In this document: positions 1-6,229 of the stretch, piece after piece
Numbering within the stretch: the first letter of the stretch is position 1
How the letters are laid out: every line of letters begins with the position of its first letter
Origin: an uncultured Butyrivibrio sp.
GTDB lineage: Bacteria > Bacillota > Clostridia > Lachnospirales > Lachnospiraceae
Reading direction: 5' to 3'
Assembly: GCA_947169985.1 (NCBI GenBank)
Contig: CAMVRW010000090.1
Coordinates: 1-8,921 of the forward strand
DNA: 8,921 bases
The notes under the pieces: model-generated
The model's input: the letters and a program-made list of their open reading frames with translations, nothing else
What the model was told of the DNA's origin: nothing
Databases searched by the model: none
Made by a program: the position numbers and the translations under genes

Positions 1-636
1 ATTATCCTTGAGACTGTCCAGGGCGAGGGCGGAATTTTCCCTGCTACTAAGGAGTTCCTTGAGAATGTCAGGAAGCTTTGCGATGAAAAAGACATCTTGC
101 TGATCCTGGACGAGATCCAGTGCGGAATGGGAAGAACAGGCTATATGTTCGCATGGCAGAAGTACGGCGTTAAACCTGACATTATGACAACAGCCAAGGC
201 TCTTGGATGCGGAGTTCCTGTGGGAGCATTTCTTTTGACAGAAAAAGTAGGCGCAAATTCACTGGTTGCCGGGGATCACGGGACAACCTACGGGGGCAAT
301 CCTTTCGCCTGTGCGGCAATTAACAAAGTCCTTGATTTATTCAAGCAGGACAATATAATAGAGAATGTGAATGCGGTGGCTCCATATCTTGAGAAGCGTC
401 TGGACGAGCTGAAGGACAAATATGACTTCATTATTGACAGGCGAGGCGCAGGACTTATGCAGGGGCTGGTGTTTAACAGACCTGTTGCTGAGGTGATAAA
501 CATGGCTCTTTCCAAGGGGCTTATCCTTATCAATGCCGGAGCTGAGATTATCAGATTTGTTCCGCCGCTGGTGATTACTAAGGAGAATGTTGATGACATG
601 ATCAATATACTTGATTCATGTCTGGAGTCTATATGA
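1..636 (+). CDS. argD: Acetylornithine aminotransferase, C-terminal part (5' end outside window)
   Basis: This is a class III PLP-dependent aminotransferase. ArgD interconverts N-acetylornithine and N-acetylglutamate semialdehyde in cytoplasmic arginine biosynthesis. The frame is open from base 1, so the 211 visible residues are roughly the C-terminal half of a family usually near 400 residues. Seen in order are the ETVQGEGG segment (residues 4-11 of the fragment), the PLP-ring aspartate in LDEIQCGMGRTG (Asp37), the Schiff-base lysine in TTAKALGCG (Lys66, bases 196-198), the phosphate-contacting HGTTYGGNP segment, and RFVPPLVIT near the end. All key residues are intact, so the gene looks functional. 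The stop (TGA, 634-636) overlaps the next start in an ATGA, which suggests translational coupling. A related ornithine or 4-aminobutyrate aminotransferase is possible, but these motifs favour ArgD. Upstream arg genes, if present, lie outside the window. Confidence 0.9.
   Translation: MILETVQGEGGIFPATKEFLENVRKLCDEKDILLILDEIQCGMGRTGYMFAWQKYGVKPDIMTTAKALGCGVPVGAFLLTEKVGANSLVAGDHGTTYGGNPFACAAINKVLDLFKQDNIIENVNAVAPYLEKRLDELKDKYDFIIDRRGAGLMQGLVFNRPVAEVINMALSKGLILINAGAEIIRFVPPLVITKENVDDMINILDSCLESI
624..636 (+). promoter_or_regulatory. Ribosome binding site and ATGA stop-start overlap
   Basis: GGAG at 624-627 lies five bases before the ATG at 633, which shares ATGA with the argD stop codon. An in-frame ATG at 618 has no purine-rich site before it, so 633 is the better start. 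The overlap implies that ribosomes ending argD can restart on the solute-binding protein. Confidence 0.7.
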
Positions 637-2159
637 ATTTAAGAATCAGGATCATTTCTTTAATACTGGTAGCTTGTGCGCTGGCGGGCACTATTGTTTA
701 TGCCCGCTCAGACAGGAGCATTTTTGAGGATTATTCTATCTTTACCAGGAATAAGACTACAGTCAGGCTGTGGTATACAGATGATTCCCTGACCCCATAT
801 CTGCAGAGCAAGGCTGTTGCCTACTCTGAGTCTAATGGCAAGGTTCGTGTAGAGCCTGTGCTGGTTTCCGGCCTTGAGTATCTTGAGGCTGTCAATAAAG
901 CTTCTATCGATGAAGATAATTATCCGGATCTGTATATAATAACAAATGATTCTCTTGAGAAGGCTTATCTTGCTGGTCTTGCCATGGAGATCGAGGATGG
1001 AGATGCTTACCTTAAGGACAGCGTTTTTCCTGCTGCTGCAATTGATTCCATAACCTATAAGGGGAAGAAGATTGCTTATCCCTTCTATTTTGAGACCAGC
1101 TCTCTGATCTACAACAAGACTTATCTTGAGAACATGGCTGTGGAGACTATGCAGTCAGAGATCGACCAGGCTGAGGGCGAAGCTGCCCAGGCTGAGGCTG
1201 ATGGGGCATCTGCAGGGAATTCGGAGGATACAGATTCCGAAGGCTCCCAGGATGAGATGGACGCTGAGGCTTCTGAGGACGCCGGTTCTGAGATCACCCA
1301 GGGTATGATTGATGAGGTTGTAGCTGAGAATCTTCCTCTTAACATCTCTGATATCCTTAAGTTTGCTGAGAGTTACAATGCTCCTGAGCAGGTAGAAGCT
1401 GTCTTTGAGTGGGATGTTACTGATATCTTCTACAATTATTTCTTTGTTGGAAACTATATGAATGTTGGTGGTCAGGCGGGAGATGACGTCAACCAGATCG
1501 ACATCTATAACACTGATACTATCAGCTGCATGAAGATTTATCAGCAGCTGAACCAGTTCTTCGCTATCGATGCGGATTCCATAAACTACGATAACGTGGT
1601 TCAGGATTTCGTAGATGGCAAGGTGGTATTTACCATTGCTACAACGGATATTATTAAGAAGATCAATGATGCCAAGGCTCAGGGCGAGTGCGATTTTGAT
1701 TTTGCAGTTGCTGATATGCCTGGACTTACTGATGATTTTGGGTCAAGAACTATGTCTGTTACCAACTGTCTTGTGGTAAACGGACTTTCAGAGCACGCAA
1801 CTGAGGCCAATGAAGTGGCTAAGTTCCTCTGCAGTGACAATTCTGGAGATATTTACAAGCTCAGTAACAAGGTGGCTGCCCACTACGGCGTTTCCTATGA
1901 CGACAGCAACCTGGCAACCTTTGTTGCTGTATATGCAGATTCAGTGCCAATGCCAAAAACTATTGAGACCAGCAACCTTTGGATGGAGCTTGAGATCGCC
2001 TTTACCAAGATCTGGAACGGTGAGGATTGTAACTCAACTCTTAAGCAGGTTTCTGAGAGCATTATGACTCAGGTAACTGGTTCTCCTTATACTGAGGAGA
2101 CGCTTCCTGACCCGGATGACGACACTATCACCGCCGGGCTAACGGAAGATAATGATTGA
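633..2159 (+). CDS. Extracellular solute-binding protein (family 1-like) with acidic insertion
   Basis: The predicted 508-residue protein resembles the periplasmic or surface binding proteins of carbohydrate-type ABC importers. It has a mature start with TTVRLWYTDD, a PDLYIITND segment, PFYFETSSLIYNKTYLE (about 150-165) matching the family's 'YNK' motif, and GKVVFTIATTDII (329-341) matching the usual 'GK.AM' strand. The ligand cannot be told from sequence. The N-terminus is a hydrophobic signal. LVAC at 12-15 fits a lipobox, but the hydrophobic run continues to Ala24, so a signal-peptidase-I site or an uncleaved anchor is also possible. Residues about 170-230 form a Glu/Asp/Ala/Ser-rich, probably disordered insertion just after the YNK motif, where ordinary members have a short loop. 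No permease or ATPase gene is seen nearby, so the protein is either an orphan receptor or serves a transporter encoded elsewhere. It is coupled to argD. Confidence 0.75.
   Translation: MNLRIRIISLILVACALAGTIVYARSDRSIFEDYSIFTRNKTTVRLWYTDDSLTPYLQSKAVAYSESNGKVRVEPVLVSGLEYLEAVNKASIDEDNYPDLYIITNDSLEKAYLAGLAMEIEDGDAYLKDSVFPAAAIDSITYKGKKIAYPFYFETSSLIYNKTYLENMAVETMQSEIDQAEGEAAQAEADGASAGNSEDTDSEGSQDEMDAEASEDAGSEITQGMIDEVVAENLPLNISDILKFAESYNAPEQVEAVFEWDVTDIFYNYFFVGNYMNVGGQAGDDVNQIDIYNTDTISCMKIYQQLNQFFAIDADSINYDNVVQDFVDGKVVFTIATTDIIKKINDAKAQGECDFDFAVADMPGLTDDFGSRTMSVTNCLVVNGLSEHATEANEVAKFLCSDNSGDIYKLSNKVAAHYGVSYDDSNLATFVAVYADSVPMPKTIETSNLWMELEIAFTKIWNGEDCNSTLKQVSESIMTQVTGSPYTEETLPDPDDDTITAGLTEDND
1166..1207 (+). 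repeat. Imperfect 21-bp tandem repeat in the acidic insertion
   Basis: CCAGGCTGAGG occurs at 1166-1176 and again at 1187-1197, exactly 21 bp apart. The two 21-base units agree at 16 of 21 positions by eye. They encode the successive heptads QAEGEAA and QAEADGA. This suggests that the acidic linker grew by in-frame slippage or duplication. Confidence 0.55.
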
Positions 2160-2184
2160 ATTAATTAGCTTAATCGAATAGAAT
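2156..2184 (+). promoter_or_regulatory. Putative sigma-A promoter for the comEA operon
   Basis: A -35-like TTGAAT (2156-2161) and a -10-like TAGAAT (2179-2184) are separated by exactly 17 bp. They match the TTGACA and TATAAT consensus at 4/6 and 5/6 positions. Transcription would begin near 2190, about 30 bases before the ATG at 2223. The -35 box overlaps the stop codon of the solute-binding protein. The surrounding AT-rich gap has no clear terminator, so read-through from argD remains possible. Confidence 0.45.
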
Positions 2185-2213
2185 AGTAAAGCATGGATGG
2201 GGTCCTCTGTTTT

Positions 2214-2219
2214 GGAGGA
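2214..2219 (+). promoter_or_regulatory. comEA: Ribosome binding site that fixes the comEA start
   Basis: GGAGGA lies just upstream of the ATG at 2223, with four bases between GGAGG and the start. An in-frame ATG at 2193 has no such site, falls at the predicted transcription start, and would put ten odd residues before a clean lipoprotein signal. The 2223 start is therefore preferred. Confidence 0.75.
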
Positions 2220-2222
2220 AAC

Positions 2223-3029
2223 ATGCGAAAAAAAATAATGATTATGGCTTGCCTTATGGCTTTGCTTACAGGCTGCGCCTCAAAAAACAGTGAGATTGTA
2301 CTGGAAGATGTGGCTTCTGGGACCGCTTCGGAAGGAACCACGGAAGAAGCTGGTGCAGGTGGAAACGCCGCAACAACTGATTTGGCAGGTACGGATGAAC
2401 AAATTGTTTTGGATGGATCCGGAACTAGCGCAGATGTTGGAAGTTCAGGAAAAGAAATGCCGGTGCCTGAGCAGCAGATTGCCGTATTTATCTGCGGCGC
2501 TGTGAGAAAGCCCGGTGTCTATGAACTTGCCGAGGAAAGCCGCATTATCGACGCCGTGGAAGCAGCCGGTGGTTTTTCTGATGAAGCTGACGAAAGCTTT
2601 ATCAATTTGGCAGCGAAGCTGACGGATGGGATGAAGCTTAAGGTTCCAACGAAGTCGGAAGTTGAGGAACTTACGACAAGAGCTGAGAGTGTTGGTGATG
2701 GATTGGCTGGCCATGGAACTGACACTGGAAATGACTCGATAGATTCATCTGAATATGTGTCTTTGGGAATAACATCTATAGATATCAGTGCTGAATCTGG
2801 TCCAAATGGCGCCAGTGCAGGGATTGCGGACAGCAACGGCCTTGTGAATATAAACACGGCTTCTGCAGAGCAGCTTAAGAACCTTCCCGGAATTGGGGAT
2901 GGGATAGCAGGCAAGATCATAAAATATCGCGAGGAAAACGGAGCTTTTAAGACAAAAGAGGATATCATGAAGGTATCCGGGATAAAGGAAAAGCTCTTTT
3001 CCAAGATAAAGGACAGTATAACGGTTTAA
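2223..3029 (+). CDS. comEA: ComEA-like DNA-binding lipoprotein (SLBB + helix-hairpin-helix)
   Basis: ComEA proteins bind incoming double-stranded DNA at the cell surface and pass it to the ComEC channel. This 268-residue protein starts with MRKKIMIM, a short hydrophobic core and the lipobox LTGC (lipid-modified Cys18), which predicts a lipoprotein. Residues 19-80 are a Gly/Ser/Thr/Glu-rich spacer. Residues about 84-143 form an SLBB domain (FICGAVRKPGVYEL, then EAAGGF and DGMKLKVP). A second low-complexity linker follows (about 150-205). The C-terminus (206-268) is a typical ComEA helix-hairpin-helix unit, with NINTASAEQLKNLPGIG, GIAGKIIKYREENG and the second hairpin VSGIKEKLFSKI. Bacillus ComEA is held by a transmembrane helix, so the lipid anchor is a difference. 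It is followed after 21 bp by the response regulator gene. Domain identity is strong, but a real role in transformation is inferred. Confidence 0.88.
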   Translation: MRKKIMIMACLMALLTGCASKNSEIVLEDVASGTASEGTTEEAGAGGNAATTDLAGTDEQIVLDGSGTSADVGSSGKEMPVPEQQIAVFICGAVRKPGVYELAEESRIIDAVEAAGGFSDEADESFINLAAKLTDGMKLKVPTKSEVEELTTRAESVGDGLAGHGTDTGNDSIDSSEYVSLGITSIDISAESGPNGASAGIADSNGLVNINTASAEQLKNLPGIGDGIAGKIIKYREENGAFKTKEDIMKVSGIKEKLFSKIKDSITV

Positions 3030-3050
3030 AAATTTGGAAATGGTGAAGGA

Positions 3051-3731
3051 ATGAGCAAGAAAGCGCTTGTTGTTGACGACGAGAAAGCAATCGTAAAGGG
3101 AATAAAGTTTAGTCTTGAACAGGACGACATTGTTGTGGATTGTGCATATGATGGCCAGGAAGCTCTTGATATGGCAAGGGCAAATGACTACGACATAATC
3201 CTTCTTGACGTTATGCTTCCGGGTCTCACTGGGTTCGAGGTTTGTCAGCAGATCAGGGAGTTTTCAAATGTGCCTATCATTATGCTCACTGCCAAGGGCG
3301 ATGACATGGATAAGATCCTGGGCCTTGAGTATGGCGCAGATGACTACATCACCAAGCCTTTCAACATTCTTGAGGTTAAGGCAAGGATCAAGGCCATCAT
3401 CAGAAGAACAGGCAGAGGCGCTGAGCCTGATAAGGTAATGACTTTTGGCGACCTTAAGCTTAATGAGGAATATAGAAGAGTCTTTGTTAAGGATAGAGAG
3501 ATCAATGTGACCAGCAGAGAATATGAGCTTTTGGAGCTTCTTGCTTCAACTCCCGGTAAGACTTATACCAGGGAAGAGCTTCTTGAGACCATCTGGGGCA
3601 GTGATTATCCCGGAGATGAAAGAACTGTTGATGTTCACATCAGAAGGCTTCGCGAGAAGCTTGAGAGCAATCCAAGCGAGCCAAAATATGTAAGGACTAA
3701 ATGGGGCGCTGGATATTACTTCCAGGCATAA
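3051..3731 (+). CDS. OmpR/PhoB-family response regulator
   Basis: This 226-residue cytoplasmic transcription factor has a complete receiver domain (about 2-118). The acidic pocket is Asp9/Asp10, the phosphorylated residue is Asp53 (LLDVMLPG), and Thr80, Tyr99 and Lys102 are the conserved switch and contact residues. A winged-helix DNA-binding domain follows (about 128-226), with recognition helix RTVDVHIRRLREKLE (191-204 region) and the wing ending WGAGYYF. The length is normal for the family. GGTGA at 3042-3046, five bases or so before the ATG, can serve as ribosome binding site, and AAGGA directly abuts the start. The histidine kinase gene begins two bases after the stop, so the two are almost certainly partners. 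The DNA-binding helix is WalR/PhoP-like, but sequence alone does not fix the regulon, so no symbol is given. Confidence 0.95.
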   Translation: MSKKALVVDDEKAIVKGIKFSLEQDDIVVDCAYDGQEALDMARANDYDIILLDVMLPGLTGFEVCQQIREFSNVPIIMLTAKGDDMDKILGLEYGADDYITKPFNILEVKARIKAIIRRTGRGAEPDKVMTFGDLKLNEEYRRVFVKDREINVTSREYELLELLASTPGKTYTREELLETIWGSDYPGDERTVDVHIRRLREKLESNPSEPKYVRTKWGAGYYFQA

Positions 3732-3733
3732 AT

Positions 3734-5227
3734 ATGGATAAGAACTTTAGGATCAGTGATATACTAAAAAGTTTACGAGTAAGATTCTTTATAATTGTCT
3801 TTATCACCGGGCTTGTGTCATGCCTGGTGATGCATTCTGTCATTCTTTCCAGCTATGAGGACCGTGCTGTGAACGTGAAGTCCACGGAGGTCCAGAGGCA
3901 GCTGCGAATTCTGGCTAATCACCTTATTGTTTCAAACTATTTACAGGATACCTCTTCTGAGGTCATAAATGCTGAGATCGATATGCTGGCTAATCTTTAC
4001 GATGGCCGTGTTATCGTTATCAATGATGACCTGAAGGTGGTAAAAGATACCTACAATATTTCTCAGGGAAAGACCATCATTTCTGAGGAAGTGGTCAATT
4101 GCTTGAAGACCGGTTCCAAGGGAACTGTGTCAAAGTACGATAGCGCCAACGGATATATTGAGGTTGTTACGCCTATCATTGAAAGTGAAGTCATTGAAGA
4201 GGAGGATGTATCTGTATCCGGCAAAACAAGTGAAGTGGTGCGAGGAGTTCTTTTAACCAGTGTATCTACGGACACTATTGCCACAACCCTTGAGATCCTC
4301 AGCAGAAGAGCAAATCTTCTTGAGGTTGTGATCATCCTGATTATCCTGATGTTTGCAGCATTGGTTTCAATCCTTCTGCTGAAGCCTTTTGACAGAATAA
4401 CAGCTGCTATCAATGACGTTAAGGCGGGCTACACTGATGAGCCTATCGTTGGACCTAATTATATCGAGACAGAGCAGATCATTAACGCCTTCAACGCGCT
4501 TCTTAAGCGAATGAAGGTTCTGGACGATTCCCGTCAGGAGTTTGTTTCTAACGTGTCTCATGAACTTAAGACGCCGATTACTTCCATGAAGGTTTTGGCA
4601 GATTCTCTTTTGGCTCAGGAGGATGTTCCAAATGAAGTCTACAGAGAGTTTATGGTGGACATTGGAGCGGAGGTTGATCGAGAGGACAAGATCATAAACG
4701 ATCTCTTGGCGCTTGTCAGGATGGACAAGAAGGCTTCAGGACTTTCCATCTCTTCAGTAGATGTGGTGGCTCTTACAGAGGTTGTCCTTAAAAGGCTCCG
4801 CCCCATTGCAAGGAAGCACAATATTGAACTTACCCTTGAGAGCAAAAGAGCTATTACTGCGGAGATCGATGAGGTCAAGATTTCACTTGTAATCATGAAT
4901 CTGGTGGAGAATGCCATTAAGTACAACAAGGATGAGGGCTGGGTTAAGGTTGAGCTTGACGCGGATCATCAGTATTTCTATGTTAAGGTAATTGATTCCG
5001 GAATGGGAATTCCTGAGGATTCGATTGATCATATTTACGAGAGGTTCTACAGAGTGGATAAGTCCAGGTCCAGAGAGATTGGTGGAACAGGACTTGGCCT
5101 TTCTATTGCCAGAAATGCAGTTCTTATGCACAGGGGAACCATTGACGTGGAGAGTACGCTTGGTGAGGGAACTACTTTCACTTTAAAGATACCGCTGATC
5201 AACAGTACCGGTACAGCTACAAAGTAG
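3734..5227 (+). CDS. Membrane sensor histidine kinase (HAMP-HisKA-HATPase)
   Basis: This is the predicted 497-residue partner kinase of the upstream regulator. Membrane helix 1 is at about 16-40 and helix 2 at about 197-216. They enclose an external sensor region of about 155 residues (41-196), probably Cache-like, with the segments DGRVIVINDDLKVV and GVLLTSVSTDTI. A HAMP linker (about 217-268) leads to HisKA with phospho-accepting His276 (FVSNVSHELKTPITS). The ATPase domain has N box NLVENAIKYN (Asn393), G1 DSGMGIP (421-427), F box RFYRVDKSRS and G2 GGTGLGLS (450-457). All catalytic boxes are intact. The start at 3734 follows the regulator stop with a weak AGG site. An in-frame ATG at 3701 has AAGGA before it, but would overlap the regulator gene and add eleven atypical residues. 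The signal sensed is unknown. The downstream GerMN lipoprotein is a candidate external partner. Confidence 0.93.
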   Translation: MDKNFRISDILKSLRVRFFIIVFITGLVSCLVMHSVILSSYEDRAVNVKSTEVQRQLRILANHLIVSNYLQDTSSEVINAEIDMLANLYDGRVIVINDDLKVVKDTYNISQGKTIISEEVVNCLKTGSKGTVSKYDSANGYIEVVTPIIESEVIEEEDVSVSGKTSEVVRGVLLTSVSTDTIATTLEILSRRANLLEVVIILIILMFAALVSILLLKPFDRITAAINDVKAGYTDEPIVGPNYIETEQIINAFNALLKRMKVLDDSRQEFVSNVSHELKTPITSMKVLADSLLAQEDVPNEVYREFMVDIGAEVDREDKIINDLLALVRMDKKASGLSISSVDVVALTEVVLKRLRPIARKHNIELTLESKRAITAEIDEVKISLVIMNLVENAIKYNKDEGWVKVELDADHQYFYVKVIDSGMGIPEDSIDHIYERFYRVDKSRSREIGGTGLGLSIARNAVLMHRGTIDVESTLGEGTTFTLKIPLINSTGTATK

Positions 5228-5247
5228 GCCGTTTGGGGATTGGATAA

Positions 5248-6180
5248 ATGTTTGGAATTGGAAAAAGGTTGAAAAACAGAATAGCTCTTTTCCTGGTGAT
5301 GGCTCTTGGTCTGATGACGGTTGGATGTTCTCCAAAGGCTGTTGATCCGGAGGCTTTCAAGCTCTTTTACGTTAACAACAGTGAGACGGGAATTGTGGCG
5401 GTGGAATATGTGCCGGAAAATGATCTGTCTGATGTAGATGCGGTTATTGCAGAGCTTATTGAGCAGCTTGGGAAGATGCCTGAGAGGCTCCAATACGAGG
5501 CACCTTTGACAGGAGATGTAAAGCTTATTGGTCATTCGCTTTCGGACAATCTTTTGACTTTGAATTTTGGAATTGAGTATATGGATATCGGAAGGACTGT
5601 GGAGATTCTGGACAGAGCTGCAATTGTCAGGACCTTTACCCAGCTTCCTGCGGTTGATTATGTGACCTTCCAGGTGGAGGGGACGCCTCTTGCGGATCAC
5701 TACGGGAATATTATTGGTAACATGTCTGCAGATACCTTTATTTTCAACGTTGGTAACGAGATCAACACCTACGAGAAGATTGAGCTTAAGCTGTACTTCG
5801 CCAATGAGGCGGGTGACAAGCTTGTGCCTGTCTACAGATCCGTTGTCTACAACAGTAATATTTCCATGGAGAGACTTGCTGTTGAGCAGATAATAAAGGG
5901 ACCAAATACGGATATTTGTTATCCAACAATTTCCAAGGACGCCAAGATCAACAGCGTTAATGTCAGGGACGGTGTCTGCTACGTGGACTTTGACCAGGCA
6001 TTTCTGACTGAGCCTTATAAAGTGAGCGCAGAGGTTGCGCTGTATTCCATCGTGAACACCATTGCGGAGTTTTCCGATGTTAACAAGGTGGCATTTTCCG
6101 TAAACGGAGAGGCGACCTTTACCTTCATGGACTTTGAGATTTCAGGGCCCTATGAGAGGAATCTTGATATTATTGAGTAA
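5248..6180 (+). CDS. GerMN-domain lipoprotein (two tandem GerMN domains)
   Basis: The 310-residue protein begins with a basic n-region, a hydrophobic core and VGC (Cys27), giving a predicted lipoprotein signal, although Thr at -3 is less usual. Two GerMN-type domains follow. The first spans about 36-166 (FKLFYVN; DAVIAELIEQL; LTLNFGIEYMDIG; VDYVTFQVEG). The second spans about 176-296 (KLYFANEAGDKLVPVYRSV; ERLAVEQIIKGP; CYVDFDQAF; YSIVNTIAEF; VAFSVNGE). The domain was named from Bacillus GerM, a spore-formation and germination protein, but it also occurs in non-sporulation lipoproteins such as actinobacterial LpqB. It starts 20 bp after the kinase gene, behind a GGGGA site at 5235-5239. Its place next to the kinase suggests an extracellular modulator of that kinase, while a sporulation or cell-wall role is the alternative. 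The biochemical function is unknown. Confidence 0.85.
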   Translation: MFGIGKRLKNRIALFLVMALGLMTVGCSPKAVDPEAFKLFYVNNSETGIVAVEYVPENDLSDVDAVIAELIEQLGKMPERLQYEAPLTGDVKLIGHSLSDNLLTLNFGIEYMDIGRTVEILDRAAIVRTFTQLPAVDYVTFQVEGTPLADHYGNIIGNMSADTFIFNVGNEINTYEKIELKLYFANEAGDKLVPVYRSVVYNSNISMERLAVEQIIKGPNTDICYPTISKDAKINSVNVRDGVCYVDFDQAFLTEPYKVSAEVALYSIVNTIAEFSDVNKVAFSVNGEATFTFMDFEISGPYERNLDIIE

Positions 6181-6187
6181 GTAATAT

Positions 6188-6213
6188 GGCGCGCCAAAGC
6201 GCCGGAAGTTTTT
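6188..6213 (+). terminator. GC hairpin before comEC, possible weak terminator or attenuator
   Basis: GGCGC (6188-6192) can pair with GCGCC (6199-6203) around a six-base loop, and five T residues follow at 6209-6213 after a GGAAG gap. The five-base gap and short T run make it a weak intrinsic terminator at best. The left arm belongs to the 10-bp palindrome TGGCGCGCCA (6187-6196). A competing pairing, CCAAA (6194-6198) with TTTGG (6211-6215), uses the loop of the first. It could partly uncouple comEC from the upstream genes. Confidence 0.4.
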
Positions 6214-6218
6214 GGTTT

Positions 6219-6223
6219 AGGAG
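6219..6223 (+). promoter_or_regulatory. comEC: Ribosome binding site of comEC
   Basis: AGGAG lies six bases before the ATG at 6230, a strong and well-spaced site. It sits just after the hairpin at 6188-6203, so formation of that hairpin would not directly hide it. Confidence 0.7.
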
Positions 6224-6229
6224 TAATAT

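Noticed and set aside
2111..2138. CCCGG...CCGGG inverted repeat near the end of the solute-binding protein gene
   Set aside because: The 5-bp stem has an 18-base loop, lies inside coding sequence and has no T run after it, so it is not a convincing terminator.
2156..2180. AT-rich imperfect palindrome ATTGAATTAA-TTAGC-TTAATCGAAT
   Set aside because: The arms mismatch in the middle and the stem is nearly all A/T. It is better explained as promoter-region sequence than as a terminator, although an operator role cannot be excluded.
2519..3004. 161-residue open frame on the - strand
   Set aside because: It is antisense to the SLBB and helix-hairpin-helix coding region and gives a Ser/Pro/Phe-rich translation typical of a reverse-strand shadow.
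3017..3022. TATAAC as a -10 box for a separate regulator promoter
   Set aside because: No acceptable -35 element lies 16-18 bp upstream, and the gap to the regulator is only 21 bp, so read-through from comEA is simpler.
3701..3733. Earlier start for the histidine kinase at ATG 3701
   Set aside because: It has AAGGA upstream, but lies inside the conserved WGAGYYF end of the regulator gene and adds residues that do not look like a kinase N-terminus. The ATG at 3734 fits the family better.
5047..5700. 217-residue open frame on the - strand
   Set aside because: It lies antisense across the end of the kinase gene and the start of the GerMN gene, both of which have strong domain evidence. Its translation is His/Arg/Ser-rich with no recognisable domain.
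5248..6180. GerMN protein as proof of sporulation genes
   Set aside because: The GerMN domain also occurs in lipoproteins unrelated to spores, and no other sporulation gene or sporulation-type promoter was recognised here.
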